Positions 17,362 to 27,350 of a DNA stretch of 64,000 bases are shown piece by piece (positions within the stretch are counted from its first letter, which is position 1; every line of letters starts with the position of its first letter). The position numbers and the translations under genes are program-made. Source of the stretch: Bacteroides ovatus (GTDB lineage: Bacteria; Bacteroidota; Bacteroidia; Bacteroidales; Bacteroidaceae); NCBI RefSeq assembly GCF_001314995.1, contig NZ_CP012938.1, forward strand, positions 5,766,001 through 5,830,000. Reading direction: 5' to 3'. The notes beneath the pieces are model-generated. The model was not told the DNA's origin. It did not search any database and was given only the letters and a program-made list of their open reading frames with translations.

Positions 17362-19893
17362 ATGAAATTCTGTAGAATTATTTTTTGTCTGTGGTTATTG
17401 GTCTGTTTCTTTCCAATAGGTATTCATGCAGATATACAACTTCCTTCTATATTATCAGATAATATGGTACTTCAGCAAAATGCGAAAGTACGTTTTTGGG
17501 GAAAAGCACGTCCCGGAGAAAAGATTTTGGTAAAGACTTCATGGGATCATAAGAAATACAAGGTGACTGCTTTAGCAAACGGTCATTGGGAACTGATGAT
17601 ACAAACACCGGCTGCTACTTCCGGACAATCTGTAATGTTGAAAGGTGATAATAAGATCCGGATCAATAATATATTAATAGGTGAAGTTTGGCTTTGTACG
17701 GGACAGTCAAATATGGAATTTCCCGTAGCCCGTAATCCGCAAGTGAAATGGAAAACAGGAATGTTGAATGAAGCGGAAGAAATGAAAGATGCTGATTTTC
17801 CGGAAATCCGCCTGTTTCATGTAGAGCATCAACTGGCACCTGATGGTGAAAAAGAAGATTGCGTTGGAAAGTGGGTGGTTTGTAATCCGGAGAATCTGAA
17901 GGACTTTTCTGCTGTAGGATTTGTCTTTGGACGTAAATTGTATAAAGAATTGAGTACACCGGTTGGATTGATTCAGTCTACTTGGGGAGGAACACATGCT
18001 GAATCCTGGACAAGTATGAAAGTGATGGAAAACAATCCGCTGTATGCTGATGTCTTAAAACAATATTCGAAGGAAAAGGTGAGTAGGGAAAAAGATAAGT
18101 GTAAGGTTCCGGCTACTTTGTGGAATGGTATGATTGCTCCTATAGTAGGGTATACAGTGAAAGGAAATATCTGGTATCAGGGAGAATCCAACTCTGTTCG
18201 CTATGAGAAATATCAGGAAGTATTTACTAACTTGATAAATAGTTGGCGGAAAGAATGGAATCAGCCGGATATGCCTTTCTATTTTGTACAGATTGCACCA
18301 CATTACAAACAACCGGCAGGTATTCGTGAAGCACAATTAAAAACATGGTTAAGTGGACTTGAAAACATTGGTATGGCAGTAGTGACGGATGCAGCCGATT
18401 CTACCGACATACATCCACGAAATAAAGTTGCACCGGGCGAACGGCTGGCAGCTTGGGCATTAGCAAAGCAATATGGTAAAAAGATTGTTTATTCAGGACC
18501 TCTCTACAAATCAATGAAAGTGAATGGGAGAGAAATTACATTAGATTTTGAATTTGCGGAAGGTGGCCTGCAGACACCCGGCAATGAACCGGTAAAAGGA
18601 TTTTTTATTGCCGGCAATGATGCGCGGTTTTATCCGGCTGATGCTGTGATTGATGGAAGTTCGATAACACTTTCTTCAACTTATGTCTCTGCACCTGTAG
18701 CTGTACGCTACGGTTATGGGACTTTCTTTAGAGTGAATCTGTTTAATAAAGCCGGACTTCCGGCAGTTCCTTTCCGTACGGATACTTTTGCTCCCGACAC
18801 TTATTATCGTCTGTTTGCCGATTCGGAAATTCGTCGTTTCCCGGAAGCGTGGCAACTGGATCATGGAAAACGCCTGTATTTTGGTTATGCGCAAGGAGTA
18901 GGTTGTTGTGCGATGTTACAAGTTTGGAAGAAAACAGGAGACCGTAGGTACTTTGATTATGTAGAGGCATGGGCTGATTCTTTGGTAGACGACAAAGGAG
19001 AGATTCATTTATATAAGAAAGAAACCTATAATCTGGATTATATAAATTCCGGAAAAGTTCTGTTTGATTTGTACAAGGAAACCAAAAAGGAGAAATATAA
19101 ATTGGCTATCGAGAATTTGATAGATCAGCTAAAAAAGCAACCTCGTACAACAGATGGAGGTTTCTGGCATAAGAAAATATACCCTAATCAGATGTGGTTG
19201 GATGGATTGTATATGGCTTCTCCTTTTATGGCTCGATATGGAGCTGAATTTAATTGTCCGGAATGGATTGATGAGGCTGTTAAACAATTCACTCTATGCC
19301 ATCAACATACTTATGACGCCAAGACCGGACTTTACTATCATGCATGGAATGAAGACCGGAGCCAGCGATGGGCTGATCCGGAGACTGGTCATTCTCCTAA
19401 TTTCTGGGGACGTAGTATAGGTTGGTGGTTTATGGCTATGGTAGATGCTTTGGAATATATTCCCCAAGATCATTCAGGTTATGCTGATATGATTAAATGG
19501 ACGAAAGAATTAGCAGAAACCCTTTCAAAATACCAAGATAAAAATGGCTTGTGGTATCAGGTAATTGACCAACCTTCACGTACCGGTAATTTTCCGGAAG
19601 CTTCTGTTACGACACAATGTATGTATGCCTATATGAAAGCTGTAAATAAAGGATATATTGATAGTAGATATCGTGCCATTGCAGAAAAAGCCTTTAAAGG
19701 TCTGTGCAATAAACTGCTAATCTCAAATCCGGACGGAACATTGACATTGACAAGATGTTGCCAAGTGGGTGGGTTAGGTGGTAAGCCTTACCGTGACGGC
19801 AGTTTCGAGTATTATATAGGAGAGAAGATGAGAGATAATGATGCTAAAGCAACAGGACCTTTCATTATGGGATGTATTGAGTTGAATAAATAA
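17362..19893 (+). CDS. Fusion of SGNH acetylesterase and GH105 unsaturated uronyl hydrolase
   Basis: 843 residues with a signal peptide. The N-terminal half (about 25-475) is a SASA-type esterase: GQSN at 114-117 (Ser116 nucleophile), YQGESN ending at Asn277, and TDIHP with Asp349 and His351, plus the beta-sandwich insertions of this group. The C-terminal half (about 480-843) is a GH105 (alpha/alpha)6 barrel with QMWLDGLYM (Asp614, the usual catalytic Asp), WGRSIGWWFMAMVDAL and GGLGGKPYRDGS. GH105 removes the 4,5-unsaturated galacturonic acid left at fragment ends by pectin lyases. The fusion would deacetylate and trim the same oligosaccharide in the periplasm. It follows the second GH28 on the same strand under a class 2 promoter. 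I am sure of both modules; the exact acetylated sugar is inferred. Confidence 0.93.
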   Translation: MKFCRIIFCLWLLVCFFPIGIHADIQLPSILSDNMVLQQNAKVRFWGKARPGEKILVKTSWDHKKYKVTALANGHWELMIQTPAATSGQSVMLKGDNKIRINNILIGEVWLCTGQSNMEFPVARNPQVKWKTGMLNEAEEMKDADFPEIRLFHVEHQLAPDGEKEDCVGKWVVCNPENLKDFSAVGFVFGRKLYKELSTPVGLIQSTWGGTHAESWTSMKVMENNPLYADVLKQYSKEKVSREKDKCKVPATLWNGMIAPIVGYTVKGNIWYQGESNSVRYEKYQEVFTNLINSWRKEWNQPDMPFYFVQIAPHYKQPAGIREAQLKTWLSGLENIGMAVVTDAADSTDIHPRNKVAPGERLAAWALAKQYGKKIVYSGPLYKSMKVNGREITLDFEFAEGGLQTPGNEPVKGFFIAGNDARFYPADAVIDGSSITLSSTYVSAPVAVRYGYGTFFRVNLFNKAGLPAVPFRTDTFAPDTYYRLFADSEIRRFPEAWQLDHGKRLYFGYAQGVGCCAMLQVWKKTGDRRYFDYVEAWADSLVDDKGEIHLYKKETYNLDYINSGKVLFDLYKETKKEKYKLAIENLIDQLKKQPRTTDGGFWHKKIYPNQMWLDGLYMASPFMARYGAEFNCPEWIDEAVKQFTLCHQHTYDAKTGLYYHAWNEDRSQRWADPETGHSPNFWGRSIGWWFMAMVDALEYIPQDHSGYADMIKWTKELAETLSKYQDKNGLWYQVIDQPSRTGNFPEASVTTQCMYAYMKAVNKGYIDSRYRAIAEKAFKGLCNKLLISNPDGTLTLTRCCQVGGLGGKPYRDGSFEYYIGEKMRDNDAKATGPFIMGCIELNK

Positions 19894-19978
19894 CAAGATT
19901 CTGGGATGAAAATATTTGCTATATATTGCAACACTTTTGTAAGGGTATTTGTGGATATTTCTATTCCTAAGAATATTA

Positions 19979-20018
19979 TTAAGGGCACTCCTTAAAGGAT
20001 GTACACTTTTTAAATTTG
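19979..20018 (+). promoter_or_regulatory. Putative promoter of the PL1-Fas1-SusC/SusD operon
   Basis: TAAATTTG (20011-20018) is a consensus -7 box about 49 nt before the PL1 start. The palindrome TTAAGG-GCACT-CCTTAA (19979-19995) lies in the -33 region. Neither operator class is present. An AT-rich inverted repeat TTTGATT...AATCAAA (20015-20037) follows in the leader. Confidence 0.45.
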
Positions 20019-20066
20019 ATTTTATTTATTAATCAAATAAGTATTTTTAATTATAATTTTATAAGA

Positions 20067-21758
20067 ATGAAAAACACTGTATCTTTTCAGAGGAAAGGCA
20101 TATCTATTGCCATGAAATGCTTTACAAGCATTTTCTATTTCTTCTTATTTTCGCTTTCATCGCTAGCGGCTTGTGTTGATAAAGAACCGGTAGATGAAGA
20201 AGATGTAGACCCTGCTATTAATCCCCCTATTACTTTTGTGGAGGATGATGAAGAAGGTAATAATGAAGGCATTACAGGTCCGGCATTTCCTTCCTTTACC
20301 AGTAATAATGCACCAGCATTTCCTGGTGCAGTGGGATATGGAAGAAACGCTGATGGTGCCCGTGGAAGTAACACTAAATCTGTTTATGTTGTAACCAATC
20401 TGAATAATAGCGGTACAGGGTCACTAAGAGATGCCGTCAGCCAGTCAAACAGAATTATAGTATTTAACGTATCGGGTGTGATTGATTTAAACAAAGAAGT
20501 GCTCGTATTTAAGGACAACCAAACGGTTCTGTTCCAAACAGCTCCAGGTGATGGTATTGAACTTTATAATGGTAGGACTTCTTCTACCAATGCAGATAAC
20601 CTGATTGTACGCTATATGCGTATGCGTGCCGGTCGGCAGGTTAGTGGCAGTGACAATATAGATGCGGGAGGAGCGGCTTACGGTCACGACCAAATTTATG
20701 ACCATTGTTCTTTTACATGGGGGACAGATGAATGTTTTTCACTTAACAATGACAAACAGCCAGAGGGACTTTATAACATTACATTACAAAATTCAATACT
20801 AGGGCAAGGATGTCAGAATCACTCTTGTGGAGGATTAGTTCAAACGAGTGACGAAGAAGGAATTACTGTTTACCGAAATCTATTTATTGATAATAAGACT
20901 CGTAATTTTAAAGTAAAAGGACTGAATCAATTTGTTAATAATGTTCTCTACAATTGGGGAAATGGAGCAGCTTATAATATGGGTGGCGAATCTTCTGGGC
21001 ACTCCAACACAGTCATTGAAAATAATTATTTTATCAAAGGACCAGCTTATACATGGGTGAATACGTCATATCCTATAGCAACTACAGATAAGAGTATGTT
21101 CGATGATGAAACGAAATATCATTATAATGGAATAAGTAGTGACAATAACAATTATTTGGCAGATACTTATCAACAAGTAAATCCGACTAAACCTTTCATT
21201 GGTGGTACCGGTGATGGCGATTTCGATACCTATTGTGTAGGCAACTATTACGATGATAATAAAGATGGCACATTAAATGGATTTGAAATCACGCAAGGCA
21301 ATTGGCAAACTTATTGCAGTGCCACTCCTGTCTTTTTGAGTAAACCAGACAGCCAGCATCCGGAAATCACCATAAAAGTTAGTGCTACAGAAGCCTATCA
21401 CTGGGTTGTTAAAAATGTTGGTCCGGTTTTACCCAATCGTGATTTGGTAGATCAATTCATGATTGATGAACTAACCACATTAGGGATTAAAGGAACGATT
21501 TTCCGTAACCAAAACCTAGAACGCCAATACCCTCTTGCCAAGACTTGGCAAAGCATCAATATTGGCACTCCTAGAGTAGATACGGACAGTGACGGTATGC
21601 CCGATGATTTTGAAGATAAATGGGGCTTAAATAAAAATGATCCGAATGATGCTGTAAGAACTGCAGCAAACGGATATACTAATATTGAAAACTATGCTCT
21701 TTCGCTTGAATTCCCAAATGAATATGAGAAAGCATGGCAAGAAGCATACGGAGAATAG
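20067..21758 (+). CDS. PL1 pectate lyase lipoprotein
   Basis: 563 residues from ATG 20067 (ATAAGA upstream); a second possible start at 20112 would begin right at the signal peptide. The lipobox LAAC and the acidic run after it predict an outer-membrane lipoprotein, perhaps surface-exposed. PL1 features: FPGAVGYGRNADGARG at the start of the beta-helix, SGTGSLRDAV, IIVFNVSGVI, and IYDHCSFTWGTDE for the usual WIDH region. The RNPRVK-like catalytic segment reads RNFKVK (279-284), an unusual form. The C-terminus has a calcium-type DTDSDGMPDDFEDKWGLN. PL1 cleaves homogalacturonan by beta-elimination. It is the first gene of the Fas1-SusC-SusD operon. Confidence 0.9.
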   Translation: MKNTVSFQRKGISIAMKCFTSIFYFFLFSLSSLAACVDKEPVDEEDVDPAINPPITFVEDDEEGNNEGITGPAFPSFTSNNAPAFPGAVGYGRNADGARGSNTKSVYVVTNLNNSGTGSLRDAVSQSNRIIVFNVSGVIDLNKEVLVFKDNQTVLFQTAPGDGIELYNGRTSSTNADNLIVRYMRMRAGRQVSGSDNIDAGGAAYGHDQIYDHCSFTWGTDECFSLNNDKQPEGLYNITLQNSILGQGCQNHSCGGLVQTSDEEGITVYRNLFIDNKTRNFKVKGLNQFVNNVLYNWGNGAAYNMGGESSGHSNTVIENNYFIKGPAYTWVNTSYPIATTDKSMFDDETKYHYNGISSDNNNYLADTYQQVNPTKPFIGGTGDGDFDTYCVGNYYDDNKDGTLNGFEITQGNWQTYCSATPVFLSKPDSQHPEITIKVSATEAYHWVVKNVGPVLPNRDLVDQFMIDELTTLGIKGTIFRNQNLERQYPLAKTWQSINIGTPRVDTDSDGMPDDFEDKWGLNKNDPNDAVRTAANGYTNIENYALSLEFPNEYEKAWQEAYGE

Positions 21759-21784
21759 TAACTTATCTAATAATTTATCAAACA

Positions 21785-24058
21785 ATGAAAAACGCTACAT
21801 TTTTACAAAAGATGTTGTGGCTGCTATGCCTTCCATTGATCTTGCTTTCGTGTGAGGATAAGATGGACGAGCACTATGAAGTGCCCGATTGGGTGGCAGA
21901 CAACGCATGGGAGGTGTTAAGTTCCGGTGAACACGGTAACTATTCTATCTTCCTACGGGGACTGGAGATTTCCGGTTACAAACAAATGCTGGAAGGCAAA
22001 AGTATTCTGACTATCATGGCTCCTGATGACACAGCCTTTCAGGCTTATCTGAACGAAAAAGGATATGCCAATATTGAAGTCGTGCCCATTAACGAAGTCA
22101 AAAAGCTCATTGGTTATCATGTACTTTATTACTCTTACACCAAAGAGAATCTAGTTAATTTCCGTCCTGTGGGAAGTACAGAAACGGAAGAAGAAAAAAA
22201 TGTTGATGCTGGATTATTCTACAAGCACCGCACCAGAAGTTCGGACACTCCGGAATTAGAAAACAGATCCGATGGTTCTTCCGTTATGGTGTATCATCTT
22301 GAACGTTATCTTCCGGTATTTTCTTACCGCTTTTTTCAGTCAAGAAAGCTGGATGCCAAAAGCAATTACGAAGCTTTCTACCCCAATTCCACTTGGACAG
22401 GAGACAATGGATTCAATGTTTCCAATGCATCTGTCAAAGAGTATGGCATTATAGCCAACAACGGTTACATTCATGCCATTGACCGTGTGCTTGAACCTTT
22501 GGAAACTATCTATACCGAGATGAAAAAACGGGACGAATATTCTACATTTTTCAATCTATACGAGTCTTTTGGAGAATATGTTGCCGATGACAACCTGACC
22601 AAATCATATGCTGCAGCATACGGTGTGGACACTTTATACCAATATCAACACAATGGTCTGCCTAACATTGCTTGCGAATGGCCGGTTAGCTCCTCACTCG
22701 CTTTCACCTCTTTGACAGCTATGGGTTATACCATCTTTGCGCCGTCCAATACTGCAATCGACAGCTTCTTTGAGGAATTCTGGGCAAAAGGAGGATATAC
22801 TTCCTTGGGCGAAGTTGATAAACTGGCTATGAATTCATTCCTGCGTCAGTTCATTGATGCCGGATTAGCAGTATTTCCCGGTGACATAGAAAAGAGTATC
22901 AGTAGTACGAAAAGTGAGGATAAAATCGTGTCTGTGGAAGGTTCCGAAATCAATGTCAATCCGAATACGCTGAACGATAAAATTATGTGTGTCAACGGAG
23001 TATTATATGGTATGAACAAAATCAGCACACCGACTACTTTTGCTTCCGTACTTGGCACCATGTTCCAAAATAAAGAAGCACGTTCGTTCCTTTATGCAAT
23101 GAACGGAACCTCTCTTCAACCATCTTTCGTTTCAAACAATGCAAAATACATTATGTTGATTCCGAAAGCAGCGCAATTTGAAGGTTCAGAGATTAGAACC
23201 TCTTATAGCACATCAACGTTGGAACAGAACACGGAAGATGGATGGGTGGAATTGAGCAATTCTTCCAAACAAGGTATTGTGAATATTCATTCGGCGAATA
23301 TCCCGGAAACGCAATCGGCTTCTTTGCCGGACAATGGGATAAGGGTCATTACTACCCAGACAAGTTGGAACTTCTGGTTTGTCAAAGACGGGAAAATCAC
23401 TAGTAACGCCCGTTTCAATATGCAACTGAATCCAGAATTCCAAGGAACGGTATTCTCTTCGTTCACGAAAGTTGGTGAAGGCTCTAACGGTACTTCTTAT
23501 TGGTTTGACAATGAACAGCTCTTTAGCGCGGAAAATGGTGACTTGTCTCGTTCCATCGCTATTTGTGCCGACAAGCGCTATGTTTATTACAACTTTGCCC
23601 AATTGCTCAAGGAGGCGGGTATTACTGTCGGTGAGACTATGATGAATATCTTTGGCAAAGGACGCTTTGTCGCATTTATTCCGACGAATGAAGCCATACA
23701 GACAGCATTGTCAGAAGGAAAGATTCCGGGCGCTACCAATGCCTCTTTCGATGAAGACGGCAAGCTGACCGGAGAGTTCGACACAGCGACGTTGAAGGAT
23801 TATTTGAATTCCTATTTTATCACCGGTGCCAAAAACACCATCGCGGCCTATCCTTATCCCGGTTCCAGTTTCAAAAGCGGAACATACAAGACTGAAAGTA
23901 GCGTAGCTCCCAACCTCATTTATACGGATAATGGAAGCACTCTGAACCTCGAATTGCAGGGACACGGCAAGTGCCAAGTGGTTTCAACTTATTCCAATTT
24001 CCCGTTTGCTTTTGGAGACGGTTGTTTTCACTTGATTGATGGCGTCTTTTTAAAATGA
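21785..24058 (+). CDS. Fasciclin-domain lipoprotein (first)
   Basis: 757 residues from ATG 21785, 26 nt after the PL1 stop; the signal peptide ends in the lipobox LLSC. At least three FAS1-like modules can be seen: one near the N-terminus (SILTIMAPDDTAFQAYL ... GYIHAIDRVLEPL), one in the middle (YTIFAPSNTAIDSFF ... VNGVLYGMNKI) and one near the end (FVAFIPTNEAIQTAL). FAS1 domains mediate binding or adhesion. In this place, just upstream of susC, a surface glycan-binding role analogous to SusE/SusF is likely but inferred. It overlaps nothing and is 12 nt from susC. Confidence 0.85.
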   Translation: MKNATFLQKMLWLLCLPLILLSCEDKMDEHYEVPDWVADNAWEVLSSGEHGNYSIFLRGLEISGYKQMLEGKSILTIMAPDDTAFQAYLNEKGYANIEVVPINEVKKLIGYHVLYYSYTKENLVNFRPVGSTETEEEKNVDAGLFYKHRTRSSDTPELENRSDGSSVMVYHLERYLPVFSYRFFQSRKLDAKSNYEAFYPNSTWTGDNGFNVSNASVKEYGIIANNGYIHAIDRVLEPLETIYTEMKKRDEYSTFFNLYESFGEYVADDNLTKSYAAAYGVDTLYQYQHNGLPNIACEWPVSSSLAFTSLTAMGYTIFAPSNTAIDSFFEEFWAKGGYTSLGEVDKLAMNSFLRQFIDAGLAVFPGDIEKSISSTKSEDKIVSVEGSEINVNPNTLNDKIMCVNGVLYGMNKISTPTTFASVLGTMFQNKEARSFLYAMNGTSLQPSFVSNNAKYIMLIPKAAQFEGSEIRTSYSTSTLEQNTEDGWVELSNSSKQGIVNIHSANIPETQSASLPDNGIRVITTQTSWNFWFVKDGKITSNARFNMQLNPEFQGTVFSSFTKVGEGSNGTSYWFDNEQLFSAENGDLSRSIAICADKRYVYYNFAQLLKEAGITVGETMMNIFGKGRFVAFIPTNEAIQTALSEGKIPGATNASFDEDGKLTGEFDTATLKDYLNSYFITGAKNTIAAYPYPGSSFKSGTYKTESSVAPNLIYTDNGSTLNLELQGHGKCQVVSTYSNFPFAFGDGCFHLIDGVFLK

Positions 24059-24070
24059 AAAACATAAGTT

Positions 24071-27000
24071 ATGAAATTATTAAAATACATACTAGTAGCA
24101 TTAGTATTCGTTGTCACTACCGGAGAGGCTTTCGGGCAAGTCAAAGTCTTGTCCGGTAAAGTATCGGAAATGTTCGGATCGACAGCGGATCCTTTGATGG
24201 GAGTCAACATAAACGTCATGAACTCCCAGAACCGTTCTTTGGGTGGAACCGTTTCCAATGTAGATGGTATCTATAATCTGAAGATTCCTGCCGGGGAGAA
24301 AAACCTGACAATCGTATTCTCTTATATTGGAATGAAAACGAAGAGAATCAAGTATACGGGACAAGAAAAGTTGAACGTCACCTTGCAGGAGGATACGAGA
24401 ACTATTGACCAAGTAGTCATTGAAGGAAAACGTATCGAACGCAATGAATTGGGTATTACCGCCAGAGAACAGACTTCCGCTACCCAGAAAGTACAGATGA
24501 GCGACTTGGTAGACATAGCTCCGATTACGACCATCGAAGATGCCTTGCAAGGGCAGTTGGGTGGTGTGGATGTTGTGTTGGGCGGTGGCGACCCGGGTGC
24601 ACGTGCTAATATTCAGATTCGTGGTGCAAGTACGCTGAATGCCAATGCCGACCCGTTGATTGTAATCGATGGTGTGCCCTATCCGGCTAATATTAGTGAC
24701 GATACCGACTTCTCTACGATCAGTAATGATGATTTGGGAGCATTACTTAACATATCTCCACAGGACATCGAATCCATTGAAGTTTTGAAAGATGCTGCTG
24801 CTACTGCCATCTGGGGTACTAAAGGCGGTAACGGTGTATTGATGATCAAAACCAAGCAAGGAGTAACAGGAAAGACCCGTTTCACGTTCTCTTCCAAATT
24901 CTCTGCCAAGTTTGAACCGAAGAGCATTCCGATGCTGGACGGTAACCAATATTCAGCCATGATTTCCGAAGCTCTGTGGAACAGTGCCAACTATATAGGT
25001 CTTAGTAATTCGCTAAATTATCTGAATATGCTTTATAACTCTCCGGAGATCGGTTATCAACCGGACTGGACTTATTTTGACGAATACAACCAAGATACCG
25101 ATTGGTTGGCTGCGGTACGCAAGAATACACAGACATGGGATAATAACTTCTCCATGAGCGGGGGTGGTGAAAAAGCCACTTATCGTTTTTCTCTAGGCTA
25201 CCTCAATGAAGGCGGTACGACGATCGGAACCGGATTCAGCCGTTTGAATTCTTCTTTGAGTATCAACTATAAGTTCTCAAGAAGATTGAATTTCGGGGCA
25301 CAGTTCAACTACTCTCAATCAAAAAGAGATGAAAACTATTACAACGTGCGCTCGGAAGCTTTCCGCAAAGCTCCAAACAAATCGCCTTATTACGTTGACG
25401 ACACGACCGGAGAACTTACTTCACAGTATTTCAATCACAGTGAATATAGCAACTTGGATCCGGCATTCAAGGAGGACGGTAATGGTAGCAAATATTACAA
25501 TCCGGTAGCGATGGCAAACGAGAGCGTCAAGAAAACGATCCAACGGGAGAGCAAGATGACTTTCCGTATCGAATATCAGATATTGAAAGGGTTGACTTAT
25601 AAAGCCTATGCGAACTTGAATATCCGTAATACCAAAGGCCGTATGTTCTTGCCTCAGGTTGCTACCGGCCTTCCTTGGACAGACAGTTTTGCCAACCGTA
25701 GTACAGATACCTCTTCCGACCAGCTGACCATTGCTACGGAAAACCAGTTGATGTATCGCAACAGTTGGAAAGACAAACATTCATTGGTTGCCAACTTGTT
25801 GTTCCGTACGAATGAAACGACTAACTCCAGTTATGGCAGTCAAACTTCCGGTAATGCATCTTCCAGCCTGTCCGACCCTACTATCGGAAGCACGGTGCAA
25901 AAAGTAAGTTCCGGTGATTCTAAGGTGCGTAATATCAATGGCATTGGCGTTGTTAACTATACGCTGCTCAACCGTTATGTATTCAACGGAACCATTGGAG
26001 TAGAGAGTAACTCGGCAATGGGTAAGTCCGAACGTTTGGGGATTTTCCCTGCGGCAGGTTTTGCTTGGCATTTGGCTGACGAACCGTTCATGAATAACAC
26101 AGACGAGTGGTTGGATGAATTCAAACTCCGTTTCAGTGTCGGTGAAAAAGGTAATGGCGCCGAAGGTACTTCCATCTATCTGGGTTCTTATGCATCCGGT
26201 GACAACTATATGAATATGAACTCCATCAAACCCAGTAGCATGCAGCTCAACAGGTTGAAATGGGAAACGACTACCGAATATAATACAGGAGTGGATATTT
26301 CTCTTTTCAAGAACAGAGTAAGTCTAACAGTGGATGTGTATCAGAAGTATACAAGAGATATGTTGCAACCAAAAATGAGCACGCCTACCAGCATTGGTTA
26401 CGGTAGTGGATATAGGATGGCTTACTATAACTCAGGAAAGATGACTAATAAAGGTTGGGAGTTCCGTGCAAACATAATCGCTCTTAAACGTAAGGACTTT
26501 CAGTTGGGATTCAATTTCAACATCAACCAAAATACCAATAAGATTACAGAAATTCCGGTAAACTATACGGAAGAAAACTACACATTCGGTAACGGGAACT
26601 ATGCTTTTCGTTATGAAGTCGATCGTCCTTTAGGCTCTTTTTACGGTTATCGCTACAAAGGTGTTTACCAGAATGCGGAAGCAACTCATGCACGTGATGC
26701 AGAGGGCAACATTATGAAAGACGTTAAAGGTAATCCTATTGTAATGATGAACGGTCATTATACTGTAGCTCCGGGTGATGCCATATATGAAGACATCAAC
26801 CATGATGGTGTCATCAATCAGTATGATATTGTCTATTTGGGCAACTCACAGCCGAGATTTACCGGAGGATGCGGTTTTAACATTACTTACAAGCAATTCA
26901 AACTGGTTGCCAACTTCTATGGCCGTTACGGACAGAAAGTCATTAACATGACTCGTTTGAACAACGAATCTATGTACGGAATCAACAACCAAAGTACCGC

Positions 27001-27337
27001 TGTGCTCAGACGTTGGCGCAACGAAGGTGATATGACCGAAATCCCGCGCGCGCTTTATGGGGAAGGTTACAACACTTTAGGTTCCGACCGTTTTGTGGAA
27101 GATGCTTCTTATCTTCGTTTGCAAACTTTATCATTGAGTTACCGTCTGCCTAAAAAAGTATGCAGAGCTTGGGGAGTCAATAATATTGATTTCTATGTGA
27201 CCGGCCGTAACCTCTTCACTTTTACTAAATATACAGGACAGGATCCGGAAGTGAAGACGGAAAGAACATTGGCAAAGGATGAAGCGGTAACGCCGACCTC
27301 CATCCAGCTCACTTGTGGTTTTAATCTAAGTTTTTAA
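24071..27337 (+). CDS. SusC-like TonB-dependent outer-membrane transporter (first complete)
   Basis: 1088 residues with a signal peptide (ends at AFGQ), a carboxypeptidase-regulatory-like domain (VLSGKVSEMFGSTADPLMGVN), a plug domain (IEDALQGQLGGVDVV, ARANIQIRGAS, IVIDGVPYP, IEVLKDAAATAIWGTKGGNG) and a 22-strand barrel ending in Phe (CGFNLSF). It imports oligosaccharides with the SusD encoded 13 nt downstream. The pectin substrate is inferred from the preceding PL1 gene. Confidence 0.96.
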   Translation: MKLLKYILVALVFVVTTGEAFGQVKVLSGKVSEMFGSTADPLMGVNINVMNSQNRSLGGTVSNVDGIYNLKIPAGEKNLTIVFSYIGMKTKRIKYTGQEKLNVTLQEDTRTIDQVVIEGKRIERNELGITAREQTSATQKVQMSDLVDIAPITTIEDALQGQLGGVDVVLGGGDPGARANIQIRGASTLNANADPLIVIDGVPYPANISDDTDFSTISNDDLGALLNISPQDIESIEVLKDAAATAIWGTKGGNGVLMIKTKQGVTGKTRFTFSSKFSAKFEPKSIPMLDGNQYSAMISEALWNSANYIGLSNSLNYLNMLYNSPEIGYQPDWTYFDEYNQDTDWLAAVRKNTQTWDNNFSMSGGGEKATYRFSLGYLNEGGTTIGTGFSRLNSSLSINYKFSRRLNFGAQFNYSQSKRDENYYNVRSEAFRKAPNKSPYYVDDTTGELTSQYFNHSEYSNLDPAFKEDGNGSKYYNPVAMANESVKKTIQRESKMTFRIEYQILKGLTYKAYANLNIRNTKGRMFLPQVATGLPWTDSFANRSTDTSSDQLTIATENQLMYRNSWKDKHSLVANLLFRTNETTNSSYGSQTSGNASSSLSDPTIGSTVQKVSSGDSKVRNINGIGVVNYTLLNRYVFNGTIGVESNSAMGKSERLGIFPAAGFAWHLADEPFMNNTDEWLDEFKLRFSVGEKGNGAEGTSIYLGSYASGDNYMNMNSIKPSSMQLNRLKWETTTEYNTGVDISLFKNRVSLTVDVYQKYTRDMLQPKMSTPTSIGYGSGYRMAYYNSGKMTNKGWEFRANIIALKRKDFQLGFNFNINQNTNKITEIPVNYTEENYTFGNGNYAFRYEVDRPLGSFYGYRYKGVYQNAEATHARDAEGNIMKDVKGNPIVMMNGHYTVAPGDAIYEDINHDGVINQYDIVYLGNSQPRFTGGCGFNITYKQFKLVANFYGRYGQKVINMTRLNNESMYGINNQSTAVLRRWRNEGDMTEIPRALYGEGYNTLGSDRFVEDASYLRLQTLSLSYRLPKKVCRAWGVNNIDFYVTGRNLFTFTKYTGQDPEVKTERTLAKDEAVTPTSIQLTCGFNLSF

Positions 27338-27350
27338 AAACGCTACGAAC

